Source: CAVTWD01 sp963738325 (GTDB lineage Bacteria; Actinomycetota; Acidimicrobiia; Acidimicrobiales; Ilumatobacteraceae). Taken from it: a stretch of 64,000 nt of DNA. Positions 46,421-55,431 of this stretch are shown piece by piece (position 1 is the first letter of the stretch; each line of letters starts with the position of its first letter). The notes under the pieces are model-generated. The model searched no databases. It was given only the letters and a program-made list of their open reading frames with translations, and had not been told where the DNA came from. A program made the position numbers and the translations under genes. The stretch lies in assembly GCA_963738325.1 (NCBI GenBank), contig CAVTWD010000009.1:620001-684000 (forward strand), read 5' to 3'.

Positions 46421-47322
46421 CTGTCGACCTCCGTCACGGCTTGGATGAACGGCTCGGGTGCTTCTTGGGGCAGGTTGTGTCCGACGCCGCCCGAGATGGT
46501 GTGGTGCATGTACTTCCCGGTGAACTTGGCGGCGTAGGCGGTGGGTTCGGGGTGGGGGGCGCCGTTGGCGTCGCCTTCGAGGGTGATGGTGGGCACGGTG
46601 ATGACCGGGCTGGTGGAGAGCTGCTGCTCGAGGTTGTCGTATCGCGGCTCGCCTGGTGCGAGGCCGAGCCGCCACCGGTAGTTGTGGATCACGATGTCGA
46701 CGTGGTCGGGGTTGTCGAACGAAGTGGCGCTGCGTTCGAAGGTCTCGTCGTCGAAGTTCCATTGCGGTGACGCGGTGTGCCAGATGAGTTTGGCGAAGTC
46801 GTGGCGGAACTGGTCGTAGCCGGCTCGGCCGCGTTCGGTGGCGAAGTAGAACTGGTACCACCACGAGAGCTCGGCTGGTGGTGGCAGCGGCGTCTTGTTG
46901 ACCTCGGGGTTGCCGATCAGGTAGCCGCTCACCGACACCATGGCTTTGCACCGCTGGGGCCAGAGCGCGGCGACGACGTTGGCCGACCGCGCTCCCCAGT
47001 CGAACCCGGCAACGATCGCCGACTCGATCTGCAACGCGTCCATCAGATCGATCACGTCGAGGGCCAGGGCCGACTGTTGGCCGTTGCGGACCGTGTCGTG
47101 CGAGCGGAAGCGGGTGGTGCCGTAGCCGCGGAGGTACGGCACGATCACGCGGTAGCCGGCGGCCCCGAGCGCGGGCGCGACGTCGGCGTAGCTGTGGATG
47201 TCGTAGGGCCAGCCGTGCAGAAGGACGACGGGTTGACCGCCGGGGGGCCCGACGTCCAGGTAGCCGACGTTCAGCGGACCGGCGTCGATCTGTTGCACCG
47301 GCCCGAACGACGTCGCGTCCAA
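46408..47322 (-). CDS. alpha/beta hydrolase, epoxide-hydrolase/haloalkane-dehalogenase-like
   Basis: ~304 residues if started at TTG 47322 (DATSFGPVQQIDAG), which sits on the stop of the upstream gene; the ORF extends to 47367 but that part overlaps the upstream coding region. VVLLHGWPYDIHSYAD is the HGxP oxyanion motif; IVAGFDWGARSANVVAAL has Asp at the nucleophile position, as in epoxide hydrolases and dehalogenases; GGVGHNLPQEAPEPFIQA has the His. Intact. Substrate unknown. Confidence 0.82.
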   Translation of the reverse strand: MDATSFGPVQQIDAGPLNVGYLDVGPPGGQPVVLLHGWPYDIHSYADVAPALGAAGYRVIVPYLRGYGTTRFRSHDTVRNGQQSALALDVIDLMDALQIESAIVAGFDWGARSANVVAALWPQRCKAMVSVSGYLIGNPEVNKTPLPPPAELSWWYQFYFATERGRAGYDQFRHDFAKLIWHTASPQWNFDDETFERSATSFDNPDHVDIVIHNYRWRLGLAPGEPRYDNLEQQLSTSPVITVPTITLEGDANGAPHPEPTAYAAKFTGKYMHHTISGGVGHNLPQEAPEPFIQAVTEVDRYSS

Positions 47323-47323
47323 C

Positions 47324-48053
47324 TCAGCCCACCTTTGCGATAGCGGCTTCGATGACGTCGGCGACAACTTGGGGCTGGGAGATCATGATGACGTGTGAGC
47401 CGTCGACCTCGGTGATCCGAGCGCCGGCGCGCTCGGCGTGGGCGTGGACCACGTCTGTGCCCGCGGCCCGATCCCTGGTGGCCACGACCGCCCACGACGG
47501 CAGGGTCTTCCATGCCGGCACTCCGGACGGCTCCCCGAACCCCAGATCCGCGACCGGTCGTTGGATCACTCCGATCAAGGTTGCCTGCGCGTCCGTCAGG
47601 TCGCCCGCGAACGCGTCGCGGGCCTTCGCCGGGTCGATGAAGAACTCTGTGCCCGTGCCGCTTTCGGTCGGGTACTGGCGCGGTACCAGCGCCGTGCCGA
47701 GCACGCTGTCCTTGGAGGTCGCGGTGACGTCGTCCAGCTTCTCTCCTTCGTCGGGTGCGAAGGCGGCTACGAAGACCAAGCCGACAACGTTCGGCGCGCC
47801 CGTGGCGGCGTTGCTGATCACTGCGCCGCCGTACGAATGCGCGACCGGGAGCACTGGACCGGGGATCTGGGCGAACACGCTGGCGACGTAGGCGCTGTCG
47901 TGGGAGATGCCGCGCAGCGGGTTGGCGGCCGCCACCACCTGGTGGCCTTTCGCCTGCAGCCGCTCGATGACGCCGGCCCAGCTCGAGCTGTCGGCGAAGG
48001 CGCCGTGCACGAGCACGACGGTCAGCGGAAGTGGTACTTGTCGTCTCGGACAT
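47324..48053 (-). pseudogene. alpha/beta hydrolase (methylesterase-like), one frameshift near the start
   Basis: ATG 48053 (AAGGAGCC eight bases upstream): MSETTSTTSAD, then one base out of frame at ~48015 before TVVLVHGAFADSSSWAGVI. The rest is intact: VLPVAHSYGGAVISNAATG has the Ser nucleophile, VVATRDRAAG the acid region and EVDGSHVIMISQPQVVADVI the His. About 240 residues. Similar to the plant-methylesterase-like bacterial hydrolases. Its stop overlaps the start of the next hydrolase. Confidence 0.8.
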
Positions 48054-48075
48054 GGTCATGGCTCCTTTGTCAATG

Positions 48076-49062
48076 TCATCCGAAGGTGAACACGAACGCC
48101 TCGACGCCCGCGTCGAGGAACTCGATCTCGAACCGCCGCTCCCCGATGGGCGGCGGCTGGCGGATGAGCTGGTACATCCGCTGGTAGTCGGCGGTGCCGT
48201 TGCCGTGCTCGTCGATGTCGATGCCATGGGCGCGCCCCGGGGCCTCCCCGTCGAGGCGCACCCGGAAGCGCACCGGCGGGCGCCCAACCGGCGGACCCGT
48301 CACGAGATGCAGATCGCGAGCGTGGAACTGATACGAGATGGAACCGCCCGGTTCATTCAGCCGCGCCGGCACGGCGTCGATCTGCCAGTCGCCCGACAGC
48401 GCCCACTGGTTGGGCCGCAGTTCGCCCGGCGCCGAGTAGGCGTGTCGCCGGTCCGGAACCACGCCCCCCCGAGACACGAAGCCCACGGCGCGTTCGTGAC
48501 CGAGGTAGGTCTCGGGTGACCTCAGGTTGTCCCAGTCGGCCGCCGCTTCGACACCGCGGGGCTCGAGTCGCACGAGACCCTGATCGACATCGGTACCGGC
48601 CTCGCGCAAGAGCATCTGCAGGACCATCTCCGACGTCTCGTAGTCGCCCTCCCCGAAATGGTGGTGCCGGATCCGACCCTGAGCGTCGACGAAATACACA
48701 GCGGGCCAGTAGTGATTGTCGAACGCCCGCCAGACCGCGTCGTCGTTGTCCACGGCCAGCGGGTAGCCGACGTCCATCTCCTTGATCGCCCGGGCCACGT
48801 TGTCGAGATCGCCCTCGAACTCGAACTCCGGCGTCTGGACCCCGACGACCGCCAGCCCGTTGCCCCGGTACTCGTCGGCCCACGCCCGCACGTAGGGAAG
48901 CGAACGGATCCAGTTGATGCAGGTGTAGGTGCCGAAGCAGACCAGGACCACCTGCCCCCGCAGGCCCGCGGGTGTCAACGGTGCCGAGTTCAACCAGACG
49001 GTCGCTCCGTCGAAGGCGGGCAACTCGCCTTCGACGGGAAACTCGTTGCGATGGCGTAGCAC
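48076..49062 (-). CDS. thioredoxin-like (redoxin) protein with DipZ-type C-terminal domain
   Basis: 328 residues from GTG 49062, intact. N-terminal thioredoxin fold: LRGQVVLVCFGTYTCINWIR then YPLAVDNDDAVWRAFDNHYW, PAVYFVDAQGRIRHHHFGEG. The active site has one cysteine (TYTCINW) where a CxxC pair is usual. C-terminal ~130 residues (PNQWALSGDWQID, ISYQFHARDLHLVTGP, FEIEFLDAGVEAFVFTFG) match the carbohydrate-binding-like domain of mycobacterial DipZ. DipZ normally also has a CcdA membrane domain, absent here; no signal peptide is obvious. Confidence 0.8.
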   Translation of the reverse strand: MLRHRNEFPVEGELPAFDGATVWLNSAPLTPAGLRGQVVLVCFGTYTCINWIRSLPYVRAWADEYRGNGLAVVGVQTPEFEFEGDLDNVARAIKEMDVGYPLAVDNDDAVWRAFDNHYWPAVYFVDAQGRIRHHHFGEGDYETSEMVLQMLLREAGTDVDQGLVRLEPRGVEAAADWDNLRSPETYLGHERAVGFVSRGGVVPDRRHAYSAPGELRPNQWALSGDWQIDAVPARLNEPGGSISYQFHARDLHLVTGPPVGRPPVRFRVRLDGEAPGRAHGIDIDEHGNGTADYQRMYQLIRQPPPIGERRFEIEFLDAGVEAFVFTFG

Positions 49063-49074
49063 GTCGGCCTCCGA

Positions 49075-49480
49075 TCAGCGCAGCGATCTGAACGCGACAC
49101 GCATCTCTTCTGAGAAGAGCTTCGGCTGCTCCCACGCGGCGAAGTCCGCCTCGGTCGAGCCGGTTGTAGTGGATGAGGTTGTTGGGATACGCCCGCTCGG
49201 CCCAGCTTCGGGGTACCTGATACAGCTCGTCGGGGAAGACGCTGATGGCGAACCGGATGGAGATGTCCTTGGCGTCGAAGAAGGCGGCCTCGTTCTCCCA
49301 GTAGAGACGGGCCGCCGAGACCCCGGTATTGGTCAGCCAGTAGAGGGTGATGTTGCCGAGAATGTCGTCTCGGGTGAGCTCGCCGGGCAGGCGTCCCTCC
49401 ACGATCTTCCCAATCAGCCCAGGCTGGCCGGTGCCGTCGCCGTGGTCGACCGCGAACGCGGCGACGGTCAAGGCCTTGCC
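49075..49480 (-). pseudogene. epoxide hydrolase (EPHX1-like) C-terminal fragment
   Basis: LPGELTRDDILGNITLYWLT, NTGVSAARLYWENEAAFFDA, ISVFPDELYQVPRSWAERAY, then after a shift near 49155 FAAWEQPKLFSEEMRVAFRS, LR, stop 49075. The final His is in GGHFAAWEQP-like sequence. Nothing of the nucleophile half remains. Confidence 0.6.
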
Positions 49481-49685
49481 GCAGCCGCGACAGCAGACCC
49501 TTCGCGGACGTGTCCCGTCTCCACCGAGCAGTCGGTTCCGCGTGCCGCCGCCGTTCGAACGGTCCGAGCCGGCGCTCACCGCGGCAGGCACCGAAGTCAC
49601 CGGTAGCTGTGGAGCCAGGTCCGACCCTGATCACCGCTGGCGTCCCGAGAATCGCAGGGCTTCTCCCGGTGACTACCGTCTGATC

Positions 49686-50562
49686 ATGTCGAGCGCGCCG
49701 GTCGAGATCGCGGGTGATCGACCGGGGCTGAACGTTGCCATCGGCGCCGGCGAGGCCCCTGTCGTGTCGGACGTTTGGACGATGGGCGGGTGGACGATGC
49801 AGTTCGTGCGGCTTGATCCCCACCAATCGTTCGACCTCGACCAGATGCACGGCACCGTGCACGTCAAGGTCATCACGGGGCGACTGGTCGACATCGACCG
49901 GGGGGCCTACCCGCCCCCCAAGGTCGTCCAGGACACCCGCGTGACCGGGGCGCAGGTGACCGCCGGCCGAGACGGTGCGGTGTTCGGGATCTTCACCGCG
50001 ACGCCGGGGTCTGACGCTCCCGTCGCCGACATCGACGCCTTGCGGTTCGGCGGACCCTTCGACGAGGCCTTGCAGTGGCAGCCCTTCGAGGCTCGATACC
50101 ACGGCCTCACGTCCTACTTCGACGGGCTCGACGCGCACCTCGCGCCAGGGTTCCACCTGCTCGATGAGGACCGCTCGGAGATCGCCTACGTCTTCGTGTG
50201 GGCGGCGGGCAGGGGGGTGGACATGTCCACCCACAACCATGGCCGCGCGCCGGGGCCGACCACGCCCGCGTTCGCTGAGGTGCACTTGGTGCTCCACAAC
50301 GGCACCGGGTCGGGTGGCATGTACGAGACGGCCGAGCCCGGGGCACCGACGCGGGACGCGATACCCGATGCAGCAGGGAGAGGAGCACGGACCGTTCTTC
50401 GAGTTCGATCCCGCGACCGGAGCGCCCCGTCTGCGGGACAATGGTGCCGTCGTCTATCCCTGGCACAGCTGGGAGGCGGGAACTGACGCCACCGCCGGCC
50501 AGGCCTACGACGTCGTGGCCGCGTTCGAGATCACCGCGGCCTTCGCCCGCGTGCTGGCCTGA
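49686..50562 (+). pseudogene. cupin-like protein of unknown function, one frameshift
   Basis: ATG 49686, MSSAPVEIAGDRPGLNVAIG. TMQFVRLDPHQSFDLDQMHG then TVHVKVITGRLVDIDRGAYP resembles a cupin motif; HLLDEDRSEIAYVFVWAAGR and MSTHNHGRAPGPTTPAFAEV, HLVLHNGTGSGGMY could be a second cupin with His ligands. A shift near 50365 leads to QQGEEHGPFFEFDPATGAPR and WEAGTDATAGQAYDVVAAFE, stop 50562. ~290 residues. Cupin assignment is by motif only. Confidence 0.5.
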
Positions 50563-50723
50563 GCCCTGGGCTCCCGACAGCTGTTGGTGTCGACGGTGAC
50601 GAACGAGCGGTGATGTGGCCAGCGTCGGCCCGAGCCCACGCTGGCGCAGACCCATACGCTTCGACGACGCATCGGCGCTGGCGAGCATTCGTTCCCTCGG
50701 CGTGGTGGTGGTCGTCGCGGGGC

Positions 50724-51140
50724 TCAGGGTCGGATGAGCTGGGTCTCGGCGGCGCGTCGGGCGCGGAGCTCGGCGTTCCAGTCGCCGCTGCAGTAGATGG
50801 TGCGCTCGGCGATGCGGCCGGCGCGGACCTCGGCGAGGAGGATTTTGCGTGGGTGATCTCTTCGCCATCCTGGTGGTGGGCGGTGAACTCCGTGACGAAG
50901 CCGGTCACGATGGGGATGGTGCGGACGACTGTGGTGTCGGCGCCCTCGGCCATGAAGCCCTTGATCCAGACATCGAAGGCGCCTTGGAGTTGGAAGCGCC
51001 ACAGGGGCGGGTGGCCGTCGAGGACGGCGTCGTCGGCGAGGACGGCGCCGGCGTCGGCGGCGCGGAAGACGTCGGCGAGGCGTTCGCTGACCTCTTGGGC
51101 CAGGACGTCGTCGAGGACGGTCGAGCGGGCCCACCGTCGG
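50724..51140 (-). pseudogene. SnoaL/NTF2-like protein, frameshifted
   Basis: VLDDVLAQEVSERLADVFRA then LADDAVLDGHPPLWRFQLQG, GFVTEFTAHHQDGEEITHA and, one frame over, KILLAEVRAGRIAERTIYCS, GDWNAELRARRAAETQLIRP. A small alpha+beta barrel typical of SnoaL-like enzymes. The start is unclear. Confidence 0.5.
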
Positions 51141-51189
51141 CAATTTCGCCCGGGTAGATCAGCATGCGGCCCTCGCCGATCCGCGCCGA

Positions 51190-51542
51190 AGTGATGAGAT
51201 CGCGGTGAGCGAAGCGGGCCCCAATCTTGCCAGCGTGGACGAATGGGCGCGCGCCCTGGCCACGTCACCGGCCTCGGGTTCCTCCGGTGCTCATCCAGCC
51301 GATGGCAGCTGACGATGTCGCCGCCGCGATGTGCAACGTTGCGCTCGCGGCTCCGCTGAACAACACCATCGAGATCGGCGGGCCCGAACCCTTGTGGTTC
51401 GAGGACTTCGTCCGAGAAGGGTTGCGTGCCGTGGGGGATCCACACGTCGTGGTCGCCGATCCTCAAGCTCGATACTTCGGCGCCCAACTGAGCGAGCGCC
51501 CCGTCGTCCCCGACGGCGACGCCCAGCTCGGCACCACGCTCC
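51190..51542 (+). pseudogene. NmrA-like NAD(P)-binding protein, C-terminal fragment
   Basis: PPVLIQPMAADDVAAAMCNV, ALAAPLNNTIEIGGPEPLWF, EDFVREGLRAVGDPHVVVAD and YFGAQLSERPVVPDGDAQLG are the substrate-side half of atypical SDR/NmrA proteins. The Rossmann half is absent and the sequence ends exactly where copy 2 of the repeat family ends on the other strand (51542), which hints that this insertion cut the gene. Confidence 0.55.
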
Positions 51543-53103
51543 TAGTGCGCGATGGTGGTCAGGGCGCGGCGAAGCTGGGGTGGTGCGGGTGGCTGGTGGC
51601 CAGCGGCGACGAGTGGTCTGAGGACGCGGTCGTGGACCTTGTTGTAGAAAACGGCGACTCGGATGCCGTCGTTGGTGAGGGTGTAGGTGTTGGTGTGGGG
51701 GATGCGTTGGATGAGCCCGTGCAGGCGGAGGCGGCGCAGGTCGTAGGTCATCTGCGATCGGGTGTAGTCCGTTCCGAGGAGTCCGGCGACCAGCAGCGAA
51801 GGCTCTTGTTGGTGAAGCCGGCGACGGCGTGGACGAACACGCAGAGGGCGCCGGTCAGGGCCATGGCGCGTGGGTCTCCGAAGCGCAGGGCTCCGGTTCG
51901 TTGGCCCTCCCGTATGTAGGGCTGGTGGATGCGCTCGAAGAGCGCAGAGCCGATGGCACAGCCCTGACCGGCACGTTCGATCATAAGCAGACGACGGTTG
52001 ACCGCGCTCGCCTTGGCGATGAGTTCGGGCAGATGCTCGAGCCGGGCGAGGATCCCGATGTCGGACGGCTTGTTGATGACGGTCTCGATGCGAAGGGCTC
52101 TTCCCTCCTTCAAGTACTGCTTGATCCGGGAGTGCTTGTAGCGAAAGTCGATCTTCACCTCGGTGCCGGGCAGAACACTGGGGTGGCGAAGGGCTCTTTG
52201 GTGGTCTTGCGGACCTGGCGGGCGAACACGGCGGCCATCTCGTGGGGTCGGCCGATGCCGATGTTGTCGGCGACCAGGGACTCGAAGAAGCCACGTGCTC
52301 GGCGAGGATCGTCGAACGCCAGCGTGCGGCTCACCTCGACCTGGCGCATGGACAGCTCCCGCCGGTAGCCGGCAGCCCGGTCAGCGGCGGTGAAGGGCGT
52401 GGGGATGTGGGTGATCCAGCGGTCGAAGAACGACTGGACGTCGTCAGGGCCGAACCGGTCGCAGATGGTTTGCAGCGCCGTCGGCTGCGCGCAGGTAGCG
52501 AAGCCGTTGGCCAGCGCCGTGAACGTGACACCGTAGATTTTGGCTTGGCGTTTGGCCCACTCGTGGCCGTTGACCCACACCTTTGCCGGATAGGGGAAGT
52601 AGGTGCAGATCTTGATGAAGCCGGGCCCGAAGTCGGGATCGAGCACATAGAAGTAGTAGCTGCCGACGGGCGCTCGGTCTTGGCGAACTCGAAGTACACG
52701 CCGCCGCCCCCGCCGGTGCGGCGAGCAGCGCTGTAGACCCACTGGAACTCTTGGGCCGACACGATGGCGACCACGCCGAACCGGCCGTCGCGTTAGCCCG
52801 ATCGAAATGAGGGCGGACATGGTCGAGCTTGCGGTCATCCCAACGAGACCGGTAGGGCTTCTTCAGTTTCAAGACCGGGATGTCGTTGGCCGAAGCGAAC
52901 GCCGACACGTCGCGACGGAACCGGTTCCCGATCTTCTCCAACAGGGCAGGCGAGGCGATCCTGTTGCCCAGGTGGTCCTCCAGGAACCGACACACTTGCG
53001 GCCCGACCTGCAGCTTCTGGACGTAGGCGTTCAGATAGAGACGATCAACGCACTCCACTTCCAAGCCCACATGTCCGTCCAGGACCTCGTTGATGTTCGT
53101 CAC
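51542..53103 (-). pseudogene. unclassified repeat-family protein, copy 2 (longer, frameshifted)
   Basis: From GTG 53103: TNINEVLDGHVGLEVECVDR, LYLNAYVQKLQVGPQVCRFL, SAFASANDIPVLKLKKPYRS. After shifts near 52800 and 52690: YYFYVLDPDFGPGFIKICTY, VWVNGHEWAKRQAKIYGVTF, FDRWITHIPTPFTAADRAAG, FFESLVADNIGIGRPHEMAA. After 52165: VKIDFRYKHSRIKQYLKEGR and, after 51795, YTRSQMTYDLRRLRLHGLIQ, RIPHTNTYTLTNDGIRVAVF (winged-helix-like), ending RRALTTIAH. ~520 residues. I know similar multicopy actinobacterial proteins but no assigned function; a mobile-element origin is inference. Confidence 0.6.
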
Positions 53104-53133
53104 GCTCGCCACCGCACCAGCGTGGTCGCACAA

Positions 53134-53152
53134 GGGCGGGCTTGGCCCGCCC
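53134..53152 (-). repeat. 8-bp GC hairpin upstream of repeat-family copy 2
   Basis: GGGCGGGC-TTG-GCCCGCCC, perfect stem with a 3-base loop, 31 bases before the copy-2 start. Same design as 40011-40029 before copy 1. Confidence 0.55.
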
Positions 53153-53192
53153 GACAGGTTCACTGCCACGACGGCCACGCTGGGGGGAGGCC

Positions 53193-53215
53193 GGGAGGGG
53201 GGCCGGCCCCCTCCC
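53193..53215. repeat. G/C-tract palindrome
   Basis: GGGAGGGGGG-CC faces GG-CCCCCTCCC: an 11-bp near-perfect inverted repeat (one extra G on the left arm), 90 bases upstream of copy 2. May mark the element's end or be a terminator. Confidence 0.4.
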
Positions 53216-53515
53216 GCTAATGCCGCGACCGGCAACGTTCGCCCCGTTGCGCCGGCCAGTGCCGGCGCCGACTGCGTTGCGCCTCGTCGCAGTAGTGCTG
53301 CGACTATTGCTTCCTCGTCGCGCCTTGCCGGCACCAACCCTGGCTCGGCGGACCGGGCCTCAGTCGCCGGTCACGGCACTAGACTGGCTCAACCAGCCCA
53401 CGACACGCCAAGTAGCCAGCTGCCGAGTGCCTTCGCCGACCCACGGTGGGTGCGCGGGCACCGGCTGGGTTCCTCAACACGAGACGATCTTCACCGACGA
53501 CGAATGGAGCGGAAC
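53216..53515. other. region without a recognisable gene
   Basis: 300 bases upstream of a small hypothetical gene. Nothing supported beyond the hairpins to the left. Confidence 0.4.
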
Positions 53516-53746
53516 GTGAGGAACGACGAACGCGGCGAGCCACCAGACCGCCAGCTCCTGTTCCTTCAAGAGCTCATCGCAGAGCACGCCTGCATTGCCG
53601 GCGATGTCGTCGAGATCGGCCCCCACACCTGGGCGATCCACGGCTCCATCGCAGTCGACGGCGACGTCATCGTGGCCGAATTCAATCGACCCGACGAGGC
53701 GAAGGCCGTCCTCGACTGGCTCGGTCCGGACCTGCCGAACGGCTGA
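53516..53746 (+). CDS. 76-residue hypothetical protein
   Basis: GTG 53516: RNDERGEPPDRQLLFLQELI then AEHACIAGDVVEIGPHTWAI, HGSIAVDGDVIVAEFNRPDE, AKAVLDWLGPDLPNG. Balanced, protein-like composition with an alternating beta pattern, so probably real. Family unknown. Ribosome site weak. Confidence 0.55.
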   Translation: MRNDERGEPPDRQLLFLQELIAEHACIAGDVVEIGPHTWAIHGSIAVDGDVIVAEFNRPDEAKAVLDWLGPDLPNG

Positions 53747-53914
53747 CGGCCACGGCTCGACGTCCGGATCACCACCGCCTAGTCCATCGTGAACATCACC
53801 ATCCACAGCATGTCCCCGGCTCCTGGTCCGACGTGATCCGCCGTGAGCGTTCCCACGACACAATCGAATCGGTCAGCCCCGGTTTCCACACCTGTGACGG
53901 AACAGCTCGGCGAC

Positions 53915-54478
53915 CTAGGAGGAGCGAAGGACAGCCTCGATCTCGAGCTCGATCTGCACACGCTTGCCGACCAGCAGCCCGCCGGTCTCGAGCGCTATGT
54001 TCCAGTTGACGCCGAAGTCGTCCCGGTTGACCTCGGTGCGCGCCGAGAACGCGCCCCGCTTGCCGCCCCACGGGTCGTCGCTCCACCCCAGGTACTCGAC
54101 CTCGAGCGACACGGGTTTGGTCACGTCGCGGATCGTGAGATCACCGTCAAGCCGCAGTGTGCCGTCGAACAGTCGCACGCGCGAGCTGCGGAACGCGACC
54201 GTCGGGTAGCGCTCGACGTCGAGGAAGTCGGGGTTGCGCAGGTGGGCGTCGCGTTCCTCGTGGTTGGTGTCGATGCTCGCCGCTTGGATGGTCACCTCGG
54301 CGGCGGAGTCAGCGGGGTTCGCTCCAACCTCGATCGTCCCGGCGAAGTCAGTGAATCGACCTCGAACCCGGGAGAGGAGGTGTCGGGTGACGAACTCGAC
54401 GCTTGAGTGCCCGGGGTCGATGTCCCACACTCCTGGGACCAGGATGGGCGTGGCGCTCGTGCTCTGCAGCTGACTCAT
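53915..54478 (-). CDS. YceI-family lipid-binding protein
   Basis: 187 residues, intact; GGAAAGGAGCACGAG precedes the ATG. VWDIDPGHSSVEFVTRHLLS is the family's opening, then VRGRFTDFAGTIEV, NHEERDAHLRNPDFLDVERY and PTVAFRSSRVRL; VTKPVSLEVEYLGWSDDPWG and DFGVNWN. This beta-barrel (lipocalin-like) fold binds polyisoprenoids such as quinone chains. No signal peptide, so cytoplasmic. Stands alone. Confidence 0.93.
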   Translation of the reverse strand: MSQLQSTSATPILVPGVWDIDPGHSSVEFVTRHLLSRVRGRFTDFAGTIEVGANPADSAAEVTIQAASIDTNHEERDAHLRNPDFLDVERYPTVAFRSSRVRLFDGTLRLDGDLTIRDVTKPVSLEVEYLGWSDDPWGGKRGAFSARTEVNRDDFGVNWNIALETGGLLVGKRVQIELEIEAVLRSS

Positions 54479-54699
54479 CTCGTGCTCCTTTCCTCACCAC
54501 GTCGACGAACGGGCGGTTTGGAAATCGACACGCTGGGGCGAAAACCCACCCGTGTCTTCGCGACGCGACAACCCCCGGGCGGTCTCGGCGAGCCGTCGGG
54601 CCAGGTAGATCGCAGCGCAGTGACCGGCTCGTCACGAGCCTTCTCGCCCTTGCCCGCTTTCCCGCCGGCGTTGCACCGATCGCGCCGCCGCCCTCACCG

Positions 54700-55431
54700 T
54701 CAGAGGCGCACGCTGCGCACTGACGCCAGGGCCGCGACTATGGCGACGGCGGCCACGATGGCGAGGTTCGCTGCTCCGGTGCCGAGGCCGAGCCAAGGCT
54801 GTTGGATCGCTCGCGTGACGTGTGTGAGCGGGATCACGTCCGAGACGCTGCGCATGAACGCGGTCATCGCATGTGGCGGCGGACCTCCACCCCCGAGCAG
54901 GAACACGGGGAAGAACGCGAGCAGGCCGATACCTTGAGCGGAACGGGCATTCGGTGCGAGGGACCCGAGCAACATGCCGATGCTCACGAAGGCGACGGCG
55001 CCTACGAAGATGCCGGTAACCGTGCGCAGCGGATCGTGGACGCTCGGGACGCCGTAGATCGCGCCGGCGGAGACGAGTAGCGCCGCGCACGCCACGATCG
55101 TGATGATCAGGCCGACGACGAGCTCGGCCACGGCGAAGGACCATCGCGGGAAGCCCGCGGCAGCGAAGCGGCGGAGCACGCCGCGGTCGCGGTAGCTGGC
55201 CAGGTGGACAGGCAACATGATGAGACCTATGGCGGCGATGACGACGCCGAGGTAGCCGGCCACATACCACTTGGCCGGATCGACACCTTGGAACGCGGGG
55301 TCGTCCTTGCCGAAGACGCCACCGAGGACGAGCACGGTGACGATGGGGAAGGCGAAGACGAACGCGAGGACGAGCGGCTCGCGCACGAGCAGCTTGAGCT
55401 CGGTGATGATCAGCTTGCGCGTCGTGCTCAT
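54700..55431 (-). CDS. ABC-2 type transporter permease
   Basis: 243 residues with six hydrophobic segments (AFVFAFPIVTVLVLGGVFG; LGVVIAAIGLIMLPVHLAS; LVVGLIITIVACAALLVSAG; GIFVGAVAFVSIGMLLGSLA; GIGLLAFFPVFLLGGGGPPP; a C-terminal helix). The order and the PLTHV-type region before the last helix are typical of drug/lipid exporters of the DrrB/NodJ kind. Its start overlaps the ATPase stop by 4 bases. Confidence 0.9.
   Translation of the reverse strand: MSTTRKLIITELKLLVREPLVLAFVFAFPIVTVLVLGGVFGKDDPAFQGVDPAKWYVAGYLGVVIAAIGLIMLPVHLASYRDRGVLRRFAAAGFPRWSFAVAELVVGLIITIVACAALLVSAGAIYGVPSVHDPLRTVTGIFVGAVAFVSIGMLLGSLAPNARSAQGIGLLAFFPVFLLGGGGPPPHAMTAFMRSVSDVIPLTHVTRAIQQPWLGLGTGAANLAIVAAVAIVAALASVRSVRL

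Noticed and set aside
45284..46951. 555-codon minus-strand frame
   Set aside because: Runs antisense to the desaturase fragment and out of frame with the hydrolase; only a short SDR-like piece inside it is meaningful.
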